From the NCBI GenBank assembly GCA_021234155.1, contig JAJEKV010000057.1, positions 2,945,821-3,009,820 on the forward strand: DNA of 64,000 nucleotides, read 5' to 3'. A program made the position numbers and the translations under genes. This document shows positions 57,001-64,000 of this stretch, one piece after another. How positions within the stretch are numbered: the first letter of the stretch is position 1; each line of letters opens with the position of its first letter. The notes below the pieces were generated by a model, which saw nothing but the letters and a program-made list of their open reading frames with translations, ran no database searches and was not told the origin of the DNA. Source of the DNA: Isoetes taiwanensis (taxonomy: Eukaryota > Streptophyta > Lycopodiopsida > Isoetales > Isoetaceae).

Positions 57001-57582
57001 TGTTAGTCCCGTGCCTCCTCGGTACGACTATTCATGCATACAACCCACCAGGTCAAGCTCATGATCTCGGTCGGCCGCCTGGGTCACCATCAAAGGCTCG
57101 GCGAAGTCACGACCCCGCAAATCAAAGCCTTTGGCGTCAACAAGAGGGCCCTTTCGAGACAAGGCGGCGATTTGCACACCGCCTCACCAAGGCCGGGCAG
57201 ATTCTAGGCACTTCAAGAGGCACCGCCAACATTCCTGCAAATCGCCTCCTTCCGTGAGCCTCCACAGACCAGATCGCCGAGAGTGTCTATATTGGGCCCA
57301 AGGCCATTGTACTATATATATGAGTAGAGCTAGCACATGAGTTTAAAGATGAGTTTTGAGTCTTGTCTCCCTTCATTTTTCTCTCTATTGCGAGAGCTCA
57401 TGTATGTTCATCATTGATATCAAGGAAGCTTATCATCTTTCTCTCATTTGTTCTGTTTTCTTCTTCTTCTTCTTCTCTTCTTGCAAATCCCGCGTGACAT
57501 AGTCCCCCGGACTCTCCTGTTAGATCCACGGGTCCTCACAGAGGGCTATCTTCCAGGAGTTCCCGAACCCAGACCCCAAACA
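57001..57582 (+). repeat. IE 3' LTR (copy B)
   Basis: TGTTAGTCCCGTGCC to CCCCAAACA after a GGGGGAG polypurine stretch, followed by AAGGA as in copy A. Confidence 0.5.
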
Positions 57583-57587
57583 AAGGA

Positions 57588-58884
57588 GGTCCCTTGCAAG
57601 TGATTGCCATGGCGGAGGATGTGCAGCCTAGATAAAGCATCCCTGAAACTGACTAGCAAATGACGGGGACGGTCAGGCCGTGCTGCTCCAACTCGACAAG
57701 CCGAGAGAATGCCATCTGCCTGTACGTGCATCACCTCCGAAAAGAAACGGGTCACCTCAACTGCCGGGGTAGACTTGCTTCCTCTAAACCCACAATGCGT
57801 AGGTTCAGGGCTAATGGTGCCAGGGCCGGTCAGCTGCTAAAGGGACTGTCACGGCAAGGGCAAACAACCCTCGGATGGCGGCCGTGTGGGCACAGGTGTG
57901 GTATCATCGACCTGGGATGTAGCATCCACATGCTCAGGCGCTACCCCTGTGGGAGGTACGGGTGTAAATCGCCCGTGCTACACTAAATCAGCCCCGCCGA
58001 CCAGTAGCGGCATCTCTAGAAGCCGGACCCAGCTTCCCAAGGGGCAACCGAAATGATGTGTGCTCAGGAGTGTGGATCAGGATTGGATCGTCGCGGATCC
58101 CAACCAACAAATGTGGAGGCAAACAATGGATCAGAGCATCCATCCTAGTCAAGGCTGCGATTAAAGATGGTTGGAGCGGGTTCGCGTGTCCAGGGGTGTG
58201 TCTGGTTCAAGCAAGATAGGGCCCGAGGCCCAATGATGGGGCCGCCAAGATAGGGCGCAATCATTAATCATAGGGGCAGGACAAATCGCTCGAGCAAAGT
58301 AATGAGATTCTTCTCCTTACGTCTCCCGGCCATACATTTGATCTTACGTGCCATGCCGAGAACAAGGCAACCAGAAGGAACTAGGAACCGTGGCAAAGCG
58401 AGAGACAAGCCAAGGGAAGACAAATGGGGTTTTGGGGTGCCAAAGTTTAAGGGGTCTCTGCTGCCTAAAGGGTGCTTAGAATCCAATTTGGGGACTCGAA
58501 AAAGGCGTGCAGAAAGCACCTTTTGGGGGTTTGGGGTTTTGGGTCTAGAGAGAGATTGTAAACCCTAGAGAGAGAAAGCCAAAAGGCAAATCAAGGGGTC
58601 TATGCAAGGGCGTTGAGGGCGCGATGCCAAGAGCAACATCTTGGGACACAAGACAGGTCCAAAATAATTGAGCAATCCGAACACGGTACCTATGGCCGAT
58701 CTTTGGGATGGAAATCCTTGCGGCCCGAGGCTTGGGGCTGGTAACCCGGAGTAGAGCGTAACCGGATCCGATTCTCAGATCTTGATGCTAACCCCTGGTG
58801 CAGGAGTTACATGAGCATGGCCCGGGCGCCGGGCCCTGGCGCTAGGGGAGGCCTGGGGCGCCAAGCAAGCTTAGTGAGCCCCCA
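57588..58884 (-). mobile_element. L2 5' segment (copy B)
   Basis: Counterpart of 30139-31444, with the same CTCTCTAGGGTTTAC leader and G-rich stretch (58522-58544). Its right edge is GGCAAATG at 58885-58892, which differs by one base from the left target site GGCGAATG at 18655. Confidence 0.5.
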
Positions 58885-58892
58885 GGCAAATG

Positions 58893-60326
58893 AGGATTTT
58901 CTTGGTTTGGTTTGGACCTTTCCATTGAAGACAAAGACTTACTTTGTGCACTCTTAGTCTTTGATCAACTCCACTGCGCCGATTCCGATTTAATTATCTT
59001 CCAGGTTATTCAGCCTATGGCCTATATTTTCCATGATTTTTATTTGGCTGATACCCAGGACAAGTTTTTAGATGATGCCCATCGGGTTTTTCAAGGCAAT
59101 CCTCATGCTCATTGGCTGCTATTACAGGACAATCCGATCTCCAGGATCCTGCTCACGCCAACACTCTCAACACGGAGTACATGCCTGAGCTTGCTCATCA
59201 CCTCCCTTTGTGGCAGGCCGAGACACTCGGACAGGTGCGAAAGAATTTAGCACATTCTGAAGATCTTCCGTCTGCACAAATTTACATGCAGCACCTGGGT
59301 GGCTACAACACCTTGCGGGCTTTTCTGGACAACAAGACTATACCCACGGGTTGGGTTAATCCTCCCGTTTATACCATGCTCTCAGGCTCTGATTGGGATC
59401 AGTTGTGCCGTGCTCTTGATGCAGACCTTGTTCGAGAATTCCGGGAGCAGGCCCAGCAACCCACGCCAACCGGCAGTGCTCAATCTCCATATACTTCATT
59501 GGGTGCACCCCCGCGCCCCAGATATCTCACTGCGGATTGGCGTCTTCCCTTCTGGACCAAATTCATGGACGGCCACGCTGACTGGACTCATGTACAGATC
59601 TCCACCGATCTTAGGTGGGATCCACGTTTTATACGCCGCTCTAATTGGGAGAATGGCGCCACCTTGGAGCACACTGAAAATTGGATCTTCATCCCCAATG
59701 AGCGCAGTTGGCAGACGCCCACTCATGCTGCCTATGGCCTTGATCTCTTTTTGGAACGTGCTACCACCTCCCCGGATCCCTCAGTTCACAGACAAGCAGG
59801 CTTTTGTGGTGCTTTAAAGTGCCTCCTGTTGAGTTCTCTCAACAGACAGCGTCCTATCTATTATTGCAACCCGAATGCCAGCGTCAGTGCCTTCGATCTT
59901 CAGACTTGCCTTCTCATGGAATGCCAGTATGTTCCTGCTGAAGCACACCGTGCCTTGGAAGAAATGGTGCACTCTGGCTTTCTCATTGACGCTCTTCCAG
60001 CAATAGGTCTCAACAATCCTGAAGCTCTCCAGGCACGCCAAGATCTCATTGGGAACTATCATAATGGCGCCCGTCCTCATACCCGCCAGGATGAATTTCA
60101 GACTGCTGGGTTCCCGCCATCTGAAACAGTTCCCCCTTTTCTCCTCCCTCAGTGTCGTTTGGTGGGGACTGGTACAGGACTATTCATGCACACCACGGAC
60201 CAGGTCAAGAACAAGGATCCAACGGTAGGTGCAGGTCAGTCGTCAAAAGCCCAGCAGAAGACCACGCAGAAGGCCACGCAAAAGGTCACGCCCACGCCAA
60301 AGAAGAGGCAGAGAATAGACAAGTGA
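58893..60326 (+). CDS. OE accessory ORF, C-terminal domain, best-preserved copy
   Basis: From 58912 the frame reads MDLSIEDKDLLCALLVFDQL, then MAYIFHDFYLADTQDKFLDD and HAHWLLLQDNPIS. One shift at about 59148 moves to a 404-codon open frame ending at TGA 60324-60326: EYMPELAHHLPLWQAETLGQ, AQIYMQHLGGYNTLRAFLDN, ADWRLPFWTKFMDGHADWTH, CNPNASVSAFDLQTCLLMEC, QCRLVGTGTGLFMHTTDQVK, and a basic tail ending PKKRQRIDK that could be a nuclear localisation signal. It is rich in Trp and Asp with no catalytic motif that I recognise. It is the third ORF of OE; the N-terminal half with the coiled coil is at 17520-18662. The protein may be structural or DNA-binding; that is a guess. Confidence 0.5.
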
Positions 60327-60745
60327 CGGGCCGACAGCATCAGCGTCAGCGTAATTTCAGGCACCTCAAGAGGCAGCGCCAACATTCCTGCAAATCAGGC
60401 CTCCTTCCAGGAGTCGGCACCGAGATCTGACAGAGTATCTATATTGGGCCAAAGGCCATTGTACTATATATATGAGTAGAGCTAGCATTCACGGGCTAGA
60501 TGAGTTTTTGGTCTTATCTCCATTCTGTTTTCTCTCTATTGCGAGAGCTCATGTATCAGCATTGATATCAAAGAGTTTTGTTCTCATCATTGTGTTCTCG
60601 TTGTTTTCTTTTGCTCTCTATCATTTCCTTTTCCTTTGTTTCTTTTGCAAATCCCGCGTGACACAGCTACCGGATTCTCCTGTTTGATCCACGGGTCCTC
60701 ACAGAGGGCTGTCTTGCAGGAGTTCCCGAACCCAGACCCCAAACA
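60172..60745 (+). repeat. OE 3' LTR (copy B)
   Basis: Counterpart of 32712-33276, with the TATATATATGAG box at about 60462 and the end CCCCAAACA followed by AGTAT. The accessory ORF ends about 155 bp inside it. Confidence 0.5.
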
Positions 60746-63614
60746 AGTATCAAAATTTACATCTATTGCCTTCAAATGCAAATAACTATGCCTCTGTTTG
60801 CTGGGCTCTCTGAATCCGGAAAAAATATATCTAATGAAGACATGTCAACAAAAGAAAAAGAATAATCGAAAGGTATGATGCGAGCACGAAACAAATGAGC
60901 TCTGGCATCCATGCCGAACCAAATCGAAGCCCACACGGACCCAAATCAGAGTTGCATGCTATTGGGGCTCCGCAAAATCGGCTAAATACCCAATCGAACC
61001 TGCATCCTCTGCAGTTAAATTGTTGCTCCCACTGGCGCAGCTATGCACCTATCCAAAACAAATAAGGCCTATCCAAAGCAAATAAGGCGTATCTCACAGT
61101 AGTGGCTTCCATGCCATGTTTGCCGGAATGAGGAACACACGGGCAAGGATTAGGAATAGAAGCGGGATGAAAATTAGACAAAACCCACCATGACATCCAT
61201 GCCGACATCCCTAAACCCACTCCTCAAAAGCATACGAAATAAAAAAAATTGTTTCCGATTTCTGGATGAATGCTAAAATTTTCCGGCAAAAAAAAACCAA
61301 CAATCTTAGGAAATCACACAGAAACAAATTCCAAAAACTTTTCCACCACACCGGAAAATCCCAAATTAAAAGGGTTGATTGTCGAATAAGTATTCTGAGC
61401 TGAATAAAAACTTTTCATGCACAATTGGTAATACCTTCGTCTTGTAGGACATTATTCCTAAAGAAACAATTATGTTACTCCAAGGATGCATGTCTATGAT
61501 GCTGGCAAGGTTAGATCTACATTCAACTCTGTAATATGCTAGGGTTTAGGGTTTAACAGTCATCTTTATTCGTAACAAGGAGGTTACCAGAATATTATTA
61601 CTATGTGGCAAGAAACTGTAAGAATCGATGAGATTGACAGGGTATTAAAGCTGAAAGTTTTGAATGGTAAATTAACTCCATAAGAACTTCCTTGCAACAT
61701 CTGCAGCTTCGGATCACTTCTTTAACTTGCTTGCATCTATAATCTGATAAACAATCCATTGTTCTCAGATCAAGCCCACAACAAGGATAAATGCAAAATT
61801 CCTATCTGGGAAGTGATGGAGGATGGGAGGATATTGCAGATAAAAGGATAGCATATATTGGGCATTGTTTCATAAACTAGACCAAATGCTGTAGACAGAG
61901 GGATGGATACTACTTACAAAATCAATAACAGTAACCATCAATATTTATGCTAACATTCTCAGGCCTCCCAACTTGGGCATTGGTAGTTACATTAGATATG
62001 AAGCCTAAGCGAAAGAATCACAACCCTGAACTGAAGAAAGCAGCGCCATTTCTATGCTTTTGAAGAACAAGAAGACCAATTTTTTCTCTTTGTAGAGCTA
62101 TGTCGTTTCTCCTAAAATCAAAGCTACACAGAAAGAAAAGCTGAGAAAAACGACTCCAACTTGACAGAAAACTGAAAAAAAAGGGTCGTGGTCTAAGGTT
62201 CAGAAAACTAAGGGTTTTACTTCCACCCGTTTGCCATCGCCATCAACTGCCTTCTGTTCATGATCCATAAATTATAAGCTGCTACACCTTGGAAGGTCCG
62301 ATTAGCTTCTTCCATCTTAGAAGCTCTGGGGCATAAAGTAGTTTGTGGATCTGCAGCGCCGGAAATGCAGTATTGCTTGACGCATACAATCCACAACCCT
62401 AAAAAAACTGAGCTAAAACTGTCCTGAAGATGTGGCCCACGCTAAAATTTTAAATATAATAGCACACTATATATACCGTATGGTACAACATAGTTAAGTG
62501 GTCCTTCAATGCTGGACGCAGCGTGGATGGGTGTGTACACACGTGGTTACCCATTCTCTATGTCACTGGCCTAATCAACCGAGTTGACCTTGCTCAGACC
62601 TAGAGGAATATTGGTTGCAATGTTTGATGCTATGATTGCTTAGTTATTATAAATGTGGTCTTGAACGTCGGAATTATGTTGCAATGGTCATACTTATACT
62701 CATGGTATAATTATGCAGTGTAGATGTGCTTGTTGGGCTAGTAACATGGATTGCAGGGGCGAGGCTACGGTAAGGCTAAGTTATTATTTCTAGGTTAATG
62801 CTTTGCGTTGTTGATGCTCGACATGTCCTAGATCCCCGATCCCCACTTAGTCCGTGTGACTAATCCCGTGGTTGATGGTGTAAGCAGAAGTGCGAGATGC
62901 TCAGGAGAGTAGCCAAGCTTCAGGAAGGCGAGAGTAGAAGTGTAGATTGTCAGTTAAACAAACTTGATTATTATTATTATATATTGGCTTGAGGCTATAA
63001 TTATTAAGAACATTAATTGTTGTGCGAGGTTATTGCTGAGTAATGGGCAAGGATATTTTTGGGACCTTAGAATATACAAAGATTAAATTCTTTACCTTAA
63101 CATGCATGTGTTAATTTCTTGAGTTCGGAGGCTTAGGTAGATCCAACGGTAGAGATTGACGGGACCTCCAGTTACCAAAGGTTAACTGGTCAGGCCCGTC
63201 ACAAAAACTTAACCAAATAGCATATCATATATCATCAAAAAGATCCCGGATAGAGCTTTCCAACGCAATAAAAAATACTTAAAATGGAGTCCGGATTCAA
63301 AAGGTATGATAAAAACCATATTACCATCAAATCTGCATGACATGCACTTTGCAGAAAAGGTAGGTCAATATGATCTGAATCTAACCTCTATACCTCAAGT
63401 TAGCGCTTCTCTCTCTCTCTCTCTCTAGCGCTTCTCTTCTTTATCTATTTTTAGTGACTTAGATATTACATACCAGTTAGCAGTTAGCGCTTCTATGTCT
63501 CCAATGCTTCTCGCTCTAGTGCTTCTCTTCTTTATCTATTTTTAGTGACTTAGATATTACATACAGTAGTATGACAAAAAAAAACTCTCATAACAATCTT
63601 ATCGTAATCGGTCA
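60746..63614. other. Flank of OE, copy B
   Basis: Counterpart of 33277-36138 and better preserved at CTG/CAG sites. No complete gene was recognised. CT run at 63408-63426. Confidence 0.5.

Positions 63615-63672
<58 letters not shown>
63615..63672 (-). repeat. (AAT)n microsatellite, 3' tail of LINE L3 (copy B)
   Basis: About 19 uninterrupted AAT units where copy A (36139-36192) has a shorter, interrupted tract. It abuts the L3 3' end ATATATTTAAATCCC. Confidence 0.5.
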
Positions 63673-63673
<1 letters not shown>

Positions 63674-64000
63674 TATTTAAATCCCTTTTGGACCTTGAAG
63701 ATCATGGAGCAAAACAATTTACAACATTTGTCTTGCTTTTAACAAAAAAAATCTATGAGTTTCTATCTTTTTCATGTATGCGCCTAAAATATTTGGTGGC
63801 ATTTCTAGCAATGAATGAAAACTGCTGAAATTAATGTTGAAAACATCTCTTAAATGCTGTATGCTGAGCAATGAAGGAAGACATGTGGTTTGTCTTCCAC
63901 TGCACCGGAGTCACAGAACAAGCATTTTTCGGTCCTCCCTTAGTATCTTTGCCCAGCGCCCTGTTTCGACTCCCAAACGGTGAGAACTGGTTCTATATCT
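63673..64000 (-). mobile_element. LINE L3, 3' end (copy B, cut by window edge)
   Basis: Matches 36193-36530. The minus strand keeps VEDKPHVFLHC of the C-terminal zinc knuckle near 63890. The rest lies beyond the window. Confidence 0.5.

Larger units (their letters stand above)
55497..64000. repeat. Segmental duplication, copy B (of 27990-36530)
   Basis: Contains, in the same order and orientation, the IE accessory-ORF end, IE 3' LTR, L2 5' part, OE accessory-ORF end, OE 3' LTR, flank and the start of L3. Junction offsets are nearly constant: LTR start 29551 to 57001, LTR end 30133 to 57582, OE LTR end 33276 to 60745. It runs off the window. Confidence 0.5.

Noticed and set aside
28000..60745. 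Copies A and B as two independent insertions of the same elements
   Set aside because: Independent insertions could not share the L2-in-OE and IE-in-L2 junctions together with the non-element flank.
63571..63828. Asparagine-rich 85-codon protein
   Set aside because: It is the (AAT)n LINE tail read in frame; copy A has no such frame.

Overview
The window reads as nuclear DNA of a land plant. Host-type sequence is limited to broken copies of recognisable genes (RPA1, elongation factor 1-alpha, perhaps a laccase). Almost everything else is transposable element, with plant-type intron borders and plant-specific families (CACTA/TNP2, Ty3/gypsy with a third ORF, Ty1/copia, Helitron helicase, several LINEs). 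The LINE reverse transcriptases do not look like the L1 clade that dominates flowering plants, so I lean weakly towards a non-angiosperm. That is inference.

Left third (1-17.5 kb). A minus-strand RPA1-like gene (DNA-binding domains A to C) is broken by an 11.6-kb CACTA transposon at 1230-12822. The CACTA has matching CACTACTA ends, a GTA target duplication on both sides and CpG-rich GCGACGT subterminal arrays. It carries two minus-strand transposon genes: a TNP2 transposase and a TNPA-like protein with an intron that holds a 5'-truncated LINE. At the head of its transposase region lies a SET-domain reading frame, which is unusual and the most interesting coding feature here. The RPA1 copy has a nonsense codon and frameshifts. 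A minus-strand PIF1-type Helitron helicase fragment at 17.08-17.51 kb suggests that helicase and RPA1 copy together are the remains of one Helitron. A Ty1/copia tail (RNase H, polypurine tract, LTR start) sits between them.

Middle (17.5-33.3 kb) is a nested stack. An older LTR element (called OE here) contributes a coiled-coil accessory ORF. That ORF is cut by a LINE-like element (L2; target duplication about GGCGAATG), and L2 is cut by a complete 11.07-kb Ty3/gypsy element (called IE; LTRs 19063-19659 and 29551-30133, target duplication AAGGA). IE has gag, protease, RT, RNase H and integrase followed by its own large accessory ORF, whose frame runs into the LTR. All of its frames are heavily shifted.

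Right half. 28.0-36.5 kb recurs at 55.5-64.0 kb at an almost constant offset of about 27.45 kb, including all nested junctions, so this is a segmental or assembly duplication (copies A and B). Part of the flank occurs a third time at 39.05-40.43 kb. Where three copies can be compared, differences in copy A cluster on CTG/CAG trinucleotides, which suggests base-calling artefacts at methylated CHG sites rather than evolution. Between A and B lie a second LINE (L3), an EF-1alpha pseudogene, a possible laccase fragment, a 314-bp tandem repeat, a (GTT)n microsatellite and long stretches in which I recognise nothing.

I see no tRNA, rRNA, CRISPR array or prokaryotic operon. Exon borders were placed by eye from GT/AG sites and family resemblance, without any database search.
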